Shown piece by piece: positions 36,634 through 45,825 of a DNA stretch of 64,000 nucleotides. The DNA is from Pseudomonas sp. MWU16-30317 (lineage in GTDB: Bacteria; Pseudomonadota; Gammaproteobacteria; Pseudomonadales; Pseudomonadaceae), in the NCBI RefSeq assembly GCF_020515695.1, contig NZ_JAIWJA010000003.1:1-64000 (forward strand). The letters are read 5' to 3'. Below the pieces are notes generated by a model. It saw only the letters and a list, made by a program, of their open reading frames with translations, searched no databases and was not told where the DNA came from. A program made the translations under genes and the position numbers. Each line of letters opens with the position of its first letter. The stretch's first letter is position 1.

Positions 36634-38232
36634 TCAACCCTTGGGCGGCAGCAACTGGCCGAAGGCGCGGTCGAGATTGCTCTCGGCCTGGGTCAACTTT
36701 TCACGGCGCTCCTTGAGCCATTGGCGGTCGCCGTCGAGGGTCTTGTGGGCTTCGGCGAGCATGCGCTTGACCTCCTCGGGCTGTGGACCGCCAGTGCCTT
36801 TGCGGGTATTGACCATGTTCTGCGGCGACAGCGACGCGCGGAAGGTGGCCTCGTCGAGCGGCAGGGTGTTGGGCGTCCAGTGGTATTTGTCGGCGGCCTG
36901 AGCGTAGAGCGTCTGGGCGTGATCGTAGGGGAAGGTCTTGGGCGTGAAGCCGTTGTCACGGGCCTCTTCGACGATCAGCGATGCAAAGCTGTGGCCAATG
37001 CGGAACGGTACTTTTTGCGTGCGTTCCAGGGTGTCGGCCAGCTCCATGGAGGTGGTCCACTCGTTTTCGAGTTCTTCGCGGGCGCGCTGGGGATTGACCT
37101 GCAAGGCTTCGAGCACGGCGTCCATGGCGCCGAACATGTCCTTGGTCGAATCGAATACGCCCAGCGAATCGAAAGCGAACTTGTAGTCGGTCATGCCAGT
37201 AGTGACGTTATGGGCGCGCAGGGTCACGGTCTGGGCCAGGCCAACGACATCCGATGACGTCTCGCGTGCTCGCATCAGCAAACCGGGGTTACGCTTTTGC
37301 GGCATAGCGCTGCTGGTGTAGGTCTTTTCTTCATCCAGCAGCAACCAGGGGCGGATCTGATGATATTGAGTATGAATATCGCCGATCATCGCGCCGATGC
37401 GGATTGCCGATGACGCCGCGATGTTTGCCGCTTCGATCGGAATGTCATAGGTCGAGACCTGACTCGAATCCAGCGAGTTCTCGCGCACGCCATCGAACCC
37501 CAAGAGTTCGGCCAGGCGCTCGCGATTCAGCGGGTAGGCGGAGTTGGCCAGCACTGCGGTGCCCATGGGGCTGAGGTTCAGGCGCTGGTACAGCTCGCGG
37601 ATACGCTGGCCATCGCGGTCGAAGGAGGCTTCGTACGCCAGCAGGTAGTGGGCGTAGGTGATCGGCATCGCCTGCACGCCGTTGGTATAGGCGGGCACCA
37701 GGGTGTCAATGTTCTTGTCGGCCAGCTCGAGGATGCGCTGGCGCGTAGCGTTCAGCGCTTCATCGACAGCCAGCACGTCGGAGCGCAACTTGGCCAGCCG
37801 GTAGGTGGCAAGCATGTCCTGACGACTGCGGCCGGAGTGGATCAACGACGCCTCCGGGCCGATCTTGTCGGTCATGATCTGCTCGAGCTGCAGCACATCG
37901 GTCGGGCGCTTGCCATCGGGCTGGTCGCCTTGCTCGATGGCGTAGCGCACACCACCAGCGAGTTTCTGGCCCATTTGCGGGGTGACGATGCCTTGCTCGA
38001 TCAGCATCACCAACGAGGCCTTGTTGATGCGGTTCAGCCAGGCGAACTGGCTTTCGCTCTTGTCACCCTTGCCTTTGGACTTGTCGACGGTGGCGCCGAT
38101 CTTTGCCGCTTGGGCGGCGCATTGCTCAGTGGTGGCGCAGGGCAGGTCGGCGGTATTGGCGGCGTAGGCGGCGTAACTGGCGCTCAGGGCGAAGGCGACG
38201 GCCAGGTGCAGGAGGGTCTTGGTGGCAGGCAT
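36634..38232 (-). CDS. Exported argininosuccinate lyase-like protein (fumarase/ASL superfamily)
   Basis: A 532-residue protein with a signal peptide (TLLHLAVAFALSASYAAYA), unusual for this normally cytoplasmic superfamily. ASL-type segments are IHSGRSRQD (131-139) and the flexible loop SSAMPQKRNPG (307-317), with Thr where Gly normally precedes Ser-Ser. In the ASL THLQ segment (PGYTHLQ) this protein reads PAYTNGVQ, so the active-site His is Asn184. It may eliminate a different substrate or be inactive. RBS CGGAG precedes ATG 38232. It is in an operon with a LysR gene. Confidence 0.8.
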   Translation of the reverse strand: MPATKTLLHLAVAFALSASYAAYAANTADLPCATTEQCAAQAAKIGATVDKSKGKGDKSESQFAWLNRINKASLVMLIEQGIVTPQMGQKLAGGVRYAIEQGDQPDGKRPTDVLQLEQIMTDKIGPEASLIHSGRSRQDMLATYRLAKLRSDVLAVDEALNATRQRILELADKNIDTLVPAYTNGVQAMPITYAHYLLAYEASFDRDGQRIRELYQRLNLSPMGTAVLANSAYPLNRERLAELLGFDGVRENSLDSSQVSTYDIPIEAANIAASSAIRIGAMIGDIHTQYHQIRPWLLLDEEKTYTSSAMPQKRNPGLLMRARETSSDVVGLAQTVTLRAHNVTTGMTDYKFAFDSLGVFDSTKDMFGAMDAVLEALQVNPQRAREELENEWTTSMELADTLERTQKVPFRIGHSFASLIVEEARDNGFTPKTFPYDHAQTLYAQAADKYHWTPNTLPLDEATFRASLSPQNMVNTRKGTGGPQPEEVKRMLAEAHKTLDGDRQWLKERREKLTQAESNLDRAFGQLLPPKG

Positions 38233-38362
38233 TGGGGATCTCCGATTGTGCTTTTTATTAGGGGTCCAAGCCCGAAAAGCCTACGCCGGTGATCTGTAAA
38301 TATGAAATATATAAAAAGGCGATCCTGATACTTTTTAAATATGGACATCCTTTATCGCAGGC
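38233..38362. other. Leader of exported lyase gene
   Basis: A 130 nt AT-rich gap between the lyase-like start and the terminator of the ErsA-like RNA. It presumably holds the lyase promoter. No gene is visible. Confidence 0.5.
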
Positions 38363-38497
38363 AAAAAAAACCCCTGGACTTCGTATGGGGAGGGGGAAGT
38401 CCGGGGGTTCAAGTTCCAGACCACCCAGGGAAAGGGGTCCGGATATCTGCCAACACTTAACACAACATAGGAGCATGAACGGCATCGCTGCCATTCA
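38363..38497 (-). ncRNA. ersA: ErsA-like small RNA
   Basis: A predicted ~135 nt RNA on the minus strand between polA and the lyase gene, a place corresponding to ErsA in P. aeruginosa (polA-engB gap, ~132 nt). The 5' end folds as a hairpin (TGAATGGCA / TGCCGTTCA). A C/U-rich single-stranded segment (CTTCCCCCTCCCC) lies in the loop of the 3' hairpin, whose arms AAGTCC.GGGG-type pair before an eight-T run at 38363-38370. Such C-rich loops pair with ribosome-binding sites. It is transcribed in the same direction as polA. Confidence 0.78.
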
Positions 38498-38502
38498 CGT
38501 TC

Positions 38503-38531
38503 TCTGAGTGCCGGCAAAGCCGATTAGTTCC
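38503..38531 (-). promoter_or_regulatory. AlgU (sigma-22)-type promoter of ErsA-like RNA
   Basis: GAACTA (38525-38530), 17 nt spacer, TCAGA (38503-38507) on the minus strand. This fits the AlgU/RpoE class GAACTT-N16/17-TCTGA with two mismatches. The expected start is near 38497. In P. aeruginosa ErsA is known to depend on sigma-22. Confidence 0.7.
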
Positions 38532-38612
38532 GGACCGATTGGTAAACAGCACCTATCAAGTCCTTGTTTCATAATCAGAACCGAGCATGACAGCGGCTTC
38601 ATCTGAACGCTG

Positions 38613-41378
38613 TCAGTGCGCCTCGTCCCAGTTCAGGCCGACGCCCACTTCCACCAGCAGCGGCACGTCCAGCTGCGCCGCGTCGCTCATGTGCGGGCGG
38701 ATCTGGGCGCTGACTTGCTCGACCAGATCGTCACGCACTTCCAGCACCAGTTCATCGTGCACCTGCAGGATCACCCGCGCATCCAGGCCCGAAGTGTCGA
38801 GCCACTGGTCGACCTTGACCATCGCGCGCTTGATGATATCCGCCGCCGTGCCCTGCATCGGCGCGTTGATCGCGGTACGTTCGGCGCCTTTGCGCAGGGC
38901 CGGGTTCTTGGCGTTGATGTCGGGCAGGTACAGCCGCCGGCCAAACAGGGTTTCGACGAAGCCTTGCTCGGCGGCCTGGGCGCGGGTGCGCTCCATATAA
39001 GCCAGTACGCCGGGATACTGGGTGAAATAGCGGTCGATATAGGCTTGCGACTGCTTGCGATCGACACCGATCTGCTTGGCCAGGCCAAACGCGCTCATGC
39101 CATAGATCAAGCCGAAGTTGATCGCCTTGGCGCTGCGGCGCTGATCGGTGGTGACGTCGGCCAGCTCGACGCCGAACACTTCTGCCGCCGTCGCGCGGTG
39201 TACGTCAAGGTCGTTCTGGAAGGCGTGCAGCAGGCTTTCGTCACGGGCCAGGTGGGCCATGATGCGTAGCTCGATCTGCGAGTAGTCCGCCGCCAGCAGC
39301 TTGTACCCCGGCGGGGCCACGAACGCCTGGCGAATGCGCCGCCCTTCGGCGGTACGGATCGGGATGTTCTGCAAGTTCGGATCGCTGGACGACAAGCGCC
39401 CGGTCGCCGCCACCGCCTGGTGGTAGGACGTGTGGATACGCCCGGTGCGCGGGTTGATCTGCTCGGGCAGGCGGTCGGTGTAGGTGCTTTTCAGCTTGCT
39501 CAGCGAGCGGTACTGCATCAGCACCTTGGGCAGCGGGAAATCCAGCTCGGCCAGTTCCGCGAGCACGGCTTCGGCGGTGGAGGCCTGGCCCTTGGCGGTC
39601 TTGTTGAGGATCGGCATGCCGAGCTTCTCGTACAGGATCACGCCGAGCTGCTTGGGCGAACCAAGGTTGAACTCTTCACCGGCGATGTCGAACGCCTCGC
39701 GCTCCAACGCCACCAGCTTGTCGCCCAGTTCGACGCTCTGCACGCCCAGCAGCTTGGCATCCACCAGCGCGCCCTGGCGCTCGATCTTGGCCAGCACCGG
39801 CACCAGCGGCATTTCGATGTCTTCAAGCACCGGCTTGAGGCTAGGGGTCGCGGCGAGTTTTTCCTGCAAGTGCAAGTGCAGGCGCAGAGTGATATCGGCG
39901 TCTTCGGCGGCGTAGGGGCCGGCCTGTTCCAGGGCGATCTGGTCGAACGTCAGCTGCTTGGCGCCCTTGCCGGCGATGTCCTGGAAAGCGATGTTGGTGT
40001 GATTGAGGTACTTGTAGGCCAGGCTGTCCATGTCGTGGCGGGTCGCGGTGGAGTCCAGCACGTAGGACTCGAGCATGGTGTCGTAGGCCACGCCCTGGAC
40101 CAGGATGCCCTGGCTGATATCTCCACCGATGGCGCAGTTGGCGAGGATGTTCATGTCGTACTTGGCGTGCTGGCCGACCTTGAGCTTGGTCGGGTCTTCG
40201 AGCAGCGGCTTGAGGGCCCGAAGCACGGTGTCGCGGTCCAGTTGCTCGGGCACGCCCATGTACGAATGGGTCAAGGGAATGTATGCGGCCTCGTGAGGCT
40301 CGACGGCAAACGACAGGCCGACCAGTTGCGCCTTCTGGGCATCCAGGCCGGTGGTTTCGGTGTCGAAGGCGAACAGTTTGGCGGCCTTGAGCTTCTCCAG
40401 CCAGACGTCGAAGCGGGCCTGGTCGAGAATAGTCTCGTAGCGGCTCTCGACTACCAGCTCAGGTTCGCTCGGCGTGGCGATTTCGGTGCCGGCGCGCTTG
40501 GCGTCGCGCTGGATCTCGTCGACCCAGCTGCGGAATTCCAACTCGCTGTACAGCGCCAGGAGGGCTTCGCGATCCGGCTCGGTGCACATCAGCGCATCGA
40601 CTTCGATATCCAGCGGCACGTCGATCTTGATGGTCGCCAATTCGTAGGACAAGAACGCCATCTCGCGATGCTCTTCGAGCTTGGCGGAGAGATTCTTGGC
40701 GCCTCGAATAGGCAACGCCGCGACCTTGTCGAGGTTGGCGTAGAGCTCGGCCAGGCCGCCGCCGATACCCACCAGCAAGCCCTGAGCAGTCTTTTCACCG
40801 ACACCGGGCACGCCTGGAATGTTGTCGACCTTGTCGCCCATCAGCGCGAGGAAGTCGATGATGTGCTCGGGACCGACACCGAACTTCTCTTTGACGCCAG
40901 GGATGTCAAGGACACTGCCGGTCATGGTGTTGACCAGCGTAATATGGCCGTCGACCAGCTGTGCCATGTCCTTGTCGCCGGTGGAGATGATTACCGGGCG
41001 GTCGCTGGCGGCGCTGCTGCGGGCCAGGGTGCCGATCACATCATCGGCTTCGACATTGTCGACGCACAACAGCGGATAGCCCAAGGCGCGAACCGACGCG
41101 TGCAGCGGCTCGACCTGCACGCGCAGGTCGTCGGGCATGCTCGGGCGGTTGGCCTTGTATTCGGCGTACAGGTCGTCACGGAAGGTCCCGCCCTTGGCGT
41201 CGAACACCACTGCAAAGGGGCTGTCCGGATATTGCCGGCGCAGGCTCTTGAGCATGTTCAGCACGCCCTTGACCGCACCGGTCGGCATGCCCTTGGACGT
41301 AGCGAGGGGTGGCAGCGCATGGAAGGCGCGGTACAGGTAAGAGGAACCGTCCACCAGGACGAGGGGGGCTTTGCTCAT
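38613..41378 (-). CDS. polA: DNA polymerase I
   Basis: A 921-residue repair and Okazaki-fragment polymerase with three domains: 5' nuclease (about 1-290; VDGSSYLYRAFHALPP, STGDKDMAQLVD), 3'-5' exonuclease (about 310-500; FAFDTETTGLDAQ, YAAEDADITLRL) and polymerase (about 540-921; ADYSQIELRIMAHL, AKAINFGLIYGMSAFGLA, LQVHDELVLEV). Catalytic acidic residues are in place. Start is the ATG at 41378 (MSKAPLVLV); an ATG four codons upstream is less conserved. It is divergent from thrB. Confidence 0.96.
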   Translation of the reverse strand: MSKAPLVLVDGSSYLYRAFHALPPLATSKGMPTGAVKGVLNMLKSLRRQYPDSPFAVVFDAKGGTFRDDLYAEYKANRPSMPDDLRVQVEPLHASVRALGYPLLCVDNVEADDVIGTLARSSAASDRPVIISTGDKDMAQLVDGHITLVNTMTGSVLDIPGVKEKFGVGPEHIIDFLALMGDKVDNIPGVPGVGEKTAQGLLVGIGGGLAELYANLDKVAALPIRGAKNLSAKLEEHREMAFLSYELATIKIDVPLDIEVDALMCTEPDREALLALYSELEFRSWVDEIQRDAKRAGTEIATPSEPELVVESRYETILDQARFDVWLEKLKAAKLFAFDTETTGLDAQKAQLVGLSFAVEPHEAAYIPLTHSYMGVPEQLDRDTVLRALKPLLEDPTKLKVGQHAKYDMNILANCAIGGDISQGILVQGVAYDTMLESYVLDSTATRHDMDSLAYKYLNHTNIAFQDIAGKGAKQLTFDQIALEQAGPYAAEDADITLRLHLHLQEKLAATPSLKPVLEDIEMPLVPVLAKIERQGALVDAKLLGVQSVELGDKLVALEREAFDIAGEEFNLGSPKQLGVILYEKLGMPILNKTAKGQASTAEAVLAELAELDFPLPKVLMQYRSLSKLKSTYTDRLPEQINPRTGRIHTSYHQAVAATGRLSSSDPNLQNIPIRTAEGRRIRQAFVAPPGYKLLAADYSQIELRIMAHLARDESLLHAFQNDLDVHRATAAEVFGVELADVTTDQRRSAKAINFGLIYGMSAFGLAKQIGVDRKQSQAYIDRYFTQYPGVLAYMERTRAQAAEQGFVETLFGRRLYLPDINAKNPALRKGAERTAINAPMQGTAADIIKRAMVKVDQWLDTSGLDARVILQVHDELVLEVRDDLVEQVSAQIRPHMSDAAQLDVPLLVEVGVGLNWDEAH

Positions 41379-41595
41379 GAGCAGAATCAACCTTTTCGAC
41401 GGGTCTGGCGCTAGAATGGCCGGATCATTGACGACAAAGCCACAAGGTTATCACTGGGCAGCGCAAACTGCCCGGCCGACATGTCCATGTGCGTGGCGCG
41501 CTGGTAGCATCAGCGGGTTTTTTACCCAAGGGGCGCCTGGCGCCAATTTCAACCGGGCGGCCCGCAGCGGCACGCCAAGATGGGCAACTTTCGAC

Positions 41596-42546
41596 ATGTC
41601 TGTGTTTACTCCGCTGACGCGGCCCCAGCTGGAACAATTTCTCGCCCCCTACGGCCTGGGTCGCCTGCGCGACTTCCAGGGCATTGCCGCCGGGACGGAA
41701 AACAGCAATTTCTTCATCAGCATGGAGCAAGGCGAGTTCGTCCTGACCCTGGTGGAACGGGGCCCGGTGCAGGACTTGCCGTTCTTTATCGAATTGCTCG
41801 ACGTGCTCCATGAAGCCGACATCCAGGTGCCTTACGCACTGCGTACCACCGACGGCGTGGCCCTGCGCGAACTGGCGGGCAAGCCGGCGTTGCTGCAGCC
41901 GCGCCTCGACGGCAAGCATATTTCCACGCCCAACAATCAACATTGCGTGCAGGTGGGCGAGCTGCTCGGCCATATCCACCTGGCCACGCGGCCGGCGGTG
42001 CTGGAGCGCAAGACCGATCGCGGGCTGGATTGGATGCTCGAAGAGGGCGCCGCGATGGTGCAACGTCTCGAAGCCGGCTCGGCGGCGCTGCTGAACTCGG
42101 CGCTGGAGGAGATCCGCACACACAAGCAGGGGATACTCGACCTGCCGCGGGCCAACCTGCATGGCGATCTGTTCCGCGACAACGTAATGTTCGAAGGCAC
42201 TCACCTCACAGGCGTGATCGATTTCTATAACGCCTGTTCCGGGCCGATGCTGTACGACCTGGCAATCACGCTCAACGACTGGTGTTCTACCGGCGACGGG
42301 CAGATCGATGCGCCACGGGCACGGGCGATGCTGGGCGCTTATGCGGCGCTGCGGCCGTTCACCGCGGCAGAAGCGCAGCTGTGGCCAGTAATGTTGCGGG
42401 TGGCGTGCGTGCGGTTCTGGGTGTCTCGGCAGATTGCTGCAGAGTCGTTCGCGGGAATGGACGTGATGATCCATGATCCGAAGGATTTCGAGGTTCGATT
42501 GGCGCAGCGGCGGAAGGTTGGGGTGGTGTTGCCGTTTGCTTTGTGA
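41596..42546 (+). CDS. thrB: Homoserine kinase (APH-like, Pseudomonas type)
   Basis: A 316-residue homoserine kinase that phosphorylates homoserine for threonine synthesis. It belongs to the aminoglycoside-phosphotransferase-like ThrB found in Pseudomonas, not the GHMP type of E. coli. Signatures are the N-terminal GTENSNFFI loop, HGDLFRDNVMF (catalytic Asp) and GVIDFYNACSGPMLYDLA. ATG 41596 gives the family length and begins MSVFTPLTRPQLE. The DUF2782 gene I recall beside polA/thrB in P. aeruginosa is absent. Confidence 0.93.
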   Translation: MSVFTPLTRPQLEQFLAPYGLGRLRDFQGIAAGTENSNFFISMEQGEFVLTLVERGPVQDLPFFIELLDVLHEADIQVPYALRTTDGVALRELAGKPALLQPRLDGKHISTPNNQHCVQVGELLGHIHLATRPAVLERKTDRGLDWMLEEGAAMVQRLEAGSAALLNSALEEIRTHKQGILDLPRANLHGDLFRDNVMFEGTHLTGVIDFYNACSGPMLYDLAITLNDWCSTGDGQIDAPRARAMLGAYAALRPFTAAEAQLWPVMLRVACVRFWVSRQIAAESFAGMDVMIHDPKDFEVRLAQRRKVGVVLPFAL

Positions 42547-42556
42547 TTATCCGCAG

Positions 42557-42641
42557 GCCTTGTAGCGGGCAAGCCTCGCGCCCAAAAGCGCAAGGTTCTT
42601 GGCCCGCCCTGTGGGATCAAGGCTTGCCCGCGAAGGGCCCG
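42557..42641. repeat. REP doublet (inverted pair)
   Basis: Two inverted units (TAGCGGGCAAGCCTCG and CAAGGCTTGCCCGCGAAGGGCC) lie between convergent thrB and znuA, likely limiting read-through. Confidence 0.75.
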
Positions 42642-42649
42642 TACAGACG

Positions 42650-43579
42650 CTAGAGACTGTTCAGGCACCCCACCAAATCATCCCCCAGCTCGCTCAGCAG
42701 CTGTTCATAGCCATTGGCAGTCGCCTCGTTGAATCCTCCCAGCGCATCCAGCTCGGCCAGCTTGACTGGCAATCCTGCCGTCAGCGTCTCGGCCAGCCGT
42801 GGGCGCATCGGTGGTTCGCTGAACACGCAGGTCTTGCCCACCGCCTGCAACTGCGCGCGCATGGCAGCGACGTGCTGGGCACCCGGCTGCACCTCGGCGG
42901 CCACGGTGAACACCCCGGCGTGCTTGAGCCCGTAAGCATCCTCGAAATAATCGAACGCCTCGTGGAACACGAAGAACGGCTTGCCGGCAATCGGCGCCAC
43001 TTGCGCCTTGAGCTTGGCATCCACGGCATCCAGCCGCGTCGCGAATGCCTTGGCGTTGGCCTGGTAGCGCGCCGCATTGGCCGGATCGGCCTTGCTCAAG
43101 TCCGCGGCCATGCTGGCAGCGATCACCCGCGCGTTGACGGTCGACAGCCACAGATGCTCGTCGAGCGAACCAGGCTGGTGGTCGTGGTCATGCTCGTCGG
43201 CGTCTTCGTGAGAACCGCTGTCTGCAACGAAATGGCGCAGCTTGAGGCCCGGCACAGTGGCCACGGCGACGGTCGGTTTGCTTCGCCCCTGCAACGGCCG
43301 CTCGAGGAAGTTCTCCATTTGCGGGCCGATCCAGTAGAACAGATCGGCATCACCCAACCGCCGCACATCCGACGGGCGCAAGGCGTAATGATGAGGGGAA
43401 GCACCCGGCGGCAGCAGTACGTCCGGCGTACCGACCCCGTCCTGCACGGCAGCGGCGATGAGCTGCAGCGGTTTGATGCTGGTCAAGACCTTCACCGGCC
43501 CCTGATCGGCAGCCTGGGCACTGGCAAAAACGCCGCAGCTGATCAAAAAAGCGACAAAAACTGCAAAAAATCGGGACAC
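42650..43579 (-). CDS. znuA: Zinc ABC transporter substrate-binding protein ZnuA
   Basis: A 309-residue periplasmic zinc-binding protein. Start GTG 43579 gives a proper signal peptide (RFFAVFVAFLISCGVFASAQA). Metal ligands are expected in PPGASPHHYALRP, in a short His/Asp-rich loop (HEDADEHDHDH, about residues 125-140) and in FVFHEAFDYFEDAYG. It is divergent from zur with 68 nt between starts, holding a candidate Zur site. ORF codons upstream of 43579 run into that operator region and are unlikely to be translated. Confidence 0.93.
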   Translation of the reverse strand: MSRFFAVFVAFLISCGVFASAQAADQGPVKVLTSIKPLQLIAAAVQDGVGTPDVLLPPGASPHHYALRPSDVRRLGDADLFYWIGPQMENFLERPLQGRSKPTVAVATVPGLKLRHFVADSGSHEDADEHDHDHQPGSLDEHLWLSTVNARVIAASMAADLSKADPANAARYQANAKAFATRLDAVDAKLKAQVAPIAGKPFFVFHEAFDYFEDAYGLKHAGVFTVAAEVQPGAQHVAAMRAQLQAVGKTCVFSEPPMRPRLAETLTAGLPVKLAELDALGGFNEATANGYEQLLSELGDDLVGCLNSL

Positions 43580-43604
43580 AGTGACCACTCGAAGAGGCGA
43601 GAAC

Positions 43605-43620
43605 AGGTAACATAATAACG
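43605..43620. promoter_or_regulatory. Candidate Zur operator
   Basis: GTTATTATGTTAC (minus strand; 43607-43619) in the znuA/zur divergent gap agrees at most positions with the Zur box core GTTATANTATAAC. The location between zur and its expected target supports it; symmetry is imperfect. Confidence 0.45.
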
Positions 43621-43647
43621 TCTCTCTCAAAAGCCGTCGCTGCCCCC

Positions 43648-44130
43648 ATGTCAAAAACTCCCCTGGCCAGTCGCCCCCACGATCACTCCCACTGCGTGCA
43701 CACCGCGCTCACGGAGGCCGATGCCCTGTGCGCCAAGAGCGGCCAGCGCCTGACCGCACTGCGCCGCCGCGTGCTGGAGCTGGTCTGGCAAAGCCACAAG
43801 CCACTGGGTGCCTATGACATCCTCGCTGTGCTCAGCGAGCAGGACGGTCGCCGCGCCGCGCCGCCTACGGTGTACCGCGCGCTGGATTTTCTGCTCGACA
43901 ACAATCTGGTGCACCGCATCGCCTCGCTCAACGCCTTCATGGGCTGTAACCACCCCGAGCATGCGCACCAAGGGCAATTCCTGATCTGCCGCGAATGCCA
44001 CATCGCCATCGAGCTGGAACAGGCGAGCATCAGCGAAGCCATCACCCTCGGCGCCAAAAACGTAGGCTTTCGTGCCGAAGGGCAAACGGTCGAAGTGGTC
44101 GGGATATGTTCGGCCTGCGTGGGGGCCTGA
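43648..44130 (+). CDS. zur: Zinc uptake regulator Zur (Fur family)
   Basis: A 160-residue Fur-family repressor that uses Zn2+ as co-repressor to shut off zinc uptake. It has an N-terminal winged helix ([44 protein letters not shown]) and a dimerisation domain with structural zinc cysteines (CRECH and CSACVG) and a His-rich segment ([12 protein letters not shown]). Its stop overlaps the znuC start (TGATG), so it leads the zur-znuC-znuB operon. The P. aeruginosa homologue is also called Np20. Confidence 0.94.
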   Translation: MSKTPLASRPHDHSHCVHTALTEADALCAKSGQRLTALRRRVLELVWQSHKPLGAYDILAVLSEQDGRRAAPPTVYRALDFLLDNNLVHRIASLNAFMGCNHPEHAHQGQFLICRECHIAIELEQASISEAITLGAKNVGFRAEGQTVEVVGICSACVGA

Positions 44131-44927
44131 TGAGCACTGCGTTGATCAGCCTCGATCAGGTCACGGTCAATTTCGCCGGTCAGGCCGTACTGGACAACGT
44201 TCAGCTCAGCGTCAACGCCGGCGAGATCGTCACCCTGATCGGTCCCAATGGCGCCGGCAAGACCACCCTGGTGCGCGCCGTGCTCGGGCTGCTCAAGCCG
44301 GACAACGGCAGCGTCTGGCGCAAACCGCGCCTGCGCATTGGCTACATGCCGCAAAAACTGCAAGTGGACGCTACCCTGCCGCTGTCGGTACTGCGTTTTC
44401 TGCGCCTGGTGCCGGGGGTCGATCGCAAGCGCGCCCTGGCCGCGCTGGAAGAGGTCGGTGCCATGCAGGTCATCGACAGCCCCGTGCAGACCATCTCCGG
44501 CGGCGAGATGCAGCGCGTGCTGCTCGCCCGAGCATTGCTGCGCGAGCCTGAACTGCTGGTGCTCGACGAGCCGGTGCAGGGCGTCGATGTCAACGGTCAA
44601 CTGGAGCTGTACAGCCTGATCACCCGTCTGCGCGAGCGCCACGGCTGCGGCGTGCTGATGGTCTCCCACGACTTGCACCTGGTGATGAGCACCACCGACC
44701 AGGTGGTCTGCCTGAACCGTCACGTGTGCTGTTCCGGGCATCCGGAACAAGTCAGCGGCGATCCGGCCTTCGTCGCGCTGTTCGGCCAGAATGCCGCCAA
44801 TCTGGCGATCTACCACCACCATCACGACCACGCCCACGACCTGCACGGCGCCGTGGTGGGTGAGGGCGGCGAAGCGCTGCCCCAGGCTCATGTCCACGTT
44901 CATGGAGACGGCTGCAAGCATGGCTGA
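44130..44927 (+). CDS. znuC: Zinc ABC transporter ATPase ZnuC
   Basis: A 265-residue ATPase energising zinc import. Walker A is GPNGAGKTT, the signature [16 protein letters not shown], Walker B LLVLDEP, and the switch His lies in MVSHDLHLV. The C-terminus carries a His-rich tail ([10 protein letters not shown] and [12 protein letters not shown]) typical of ZnuC and possibly zinc sensing. ATG 44130 shares its base with the zur stop; the 3' end overlaps znuB by 8 nt, so translation is coupled on both sides. Confidence 0.95.
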   Translation: MSTALISLDQVTVNFAGQAVLDNVQLSVNAGEIVTLIGPNGAGKTTLVRAVLGLLKPDNGSVWRKPRLRIGYMPQKLQVDATLPLSVLRFLRLVPGVDRKRALAALEEVGAMQVIDSPVQTISGGEMQRVLLARALLREPELLVLDEPVQGVDVNGQLELYSLITRLRERHGCGVLMVSHDLHLVMSTTDQVVCLNRHVCCSGHPEQVSGDPAFVALFGQNAANLAIYHHHHDHAHDLHGAVVGEGGEALPQAHVHVHGDGCKHG

Positions 44928-45705
44928 TTTTCTGTTGTATGCCTTGCTCGCCGGCCTGGCGCTGGCGATCGTCGCGGGGCCGTTGGGGTCGTTCGTGGTT
45001 TGGCGGCGCATGGCCTATTTCGGCGACACGTTGTCTCACGCAGCGCTGCTGGGCGTGGCCCTGGGGTTCGTGCTGGATGTCAGCCCGGCACTGGCGGTGA
45101 CGGTGGGTTGCCTGTTGCTGGCCATCCTGCTGGTGACCCTGCAGCAACGCCAACCCCTGGCGTCGGACACGCTGTTGGGTATTCTGGCGCCGAGTACGTT
45201 GTCTCTTGGTTTGGTCGTACTGAGTTTCATGCACAACGTGCGCATCGATCTGATGGGGTATCTATTCGGCGACCTGCTAGCCATCAGCCCCGTTGATCTG
45301 GGCTGGATTCTCGGTGGCAGTGCAGCGGTACTGGTGCTGTTGGCGATACTCTGGCGGCCGCTGCTGGCGATGACCGTGCACGAAGAACTGGCCAAGGTCG
45401 AGGGCTTGCCGGTAGCGACCCTGCGGATGGCGCTGATGCTGCTGATCGCCATCGTCATTGCGGTGGCGATGAAGATCGTCGGCGTACTGTTGATTACCTC
45501 GCTGCTGATCATTCCCGCCGCGGCGGCGCAGCGTCACGCTCGCTCCCCGGAACAGATGGCCGTGGGCGCCAGCGTGCTGGGCGTGGTGGCGGTGTGCAGC
45601 GGGCTGGCGATGTCGTGGTTCAAGGACACCCCAGCCGGGCCGTCCATCGTCGTCGCCGCGGCGGTGCTGTTCCTGTTCAGCTTTGCCTTGCCCAAGCGCA
45701 CTTGA
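44920..45705 (+). CDS. znuB: Zinc ABC transporter permease ZnuB
   Basis: A 261-residue inner-membrane permease of the ABC-3 family with about eight helices. Typical segments are [30 protein letters not shown] near the N-terminus and [26 protein letters not shown] in the C-terminal half. It is last in the zur-znuC-znuB unit; a diverged REP-like unit follows the stop. ATG 44920 lies inside znuC, and homology starts there. Confidence 0.95.
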   Translation: MADFLLYALLAGLALAIVAGPLGSFVVWRRMAYFGDTLSHAALLGVALGFVLDVSPALAVTVGCLLLAILLVTLQQRQPLASDTLLGILAPSTLSLGLVVLSFMHNVRIDLMGYLFGDLLAISPVDLGWILGGSAAVLVLLAILWRPLLAMTVHEELAKVEGLPVATLRMALMLLIAIVIAVAMKIVGVLLITSLLIIPAAAAQRHARSPEQMAVGASVLGVVAVCSGLAMSWFKDTPAGPSIVVAAAVLFLFSFALPKRT

Positions 45706-45711
45706 TCCTTG

Positions 45712-45742
45712 TGGGAGCGAACTCTGCCCACTCCCACAGGTA
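45712..45742. repeat. Truncated REP-like palindrome
   Basis: TGTGGGAGCGAACTCTGCCCACTCCCACAGG forms a short palindrome with CTGTGGGAG-type ends, between znuB and the lipoprotein gene. Confidence 0.6.
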
Positions 45743-45825
45743 ACGAGTAGATCACGCGTGGTTTTCTCCAAGGCCCTCTTGGGTGTAGACTTGCTCGTTT
45801 TTTGCGCAAACAGAGAGTCGCAGGA

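Noticed and set aside
39420..41414. 664-codon plus-strand frame opposite polA
   Set aside because: Shadow of the polymerase gene, which has all three PolI domains.
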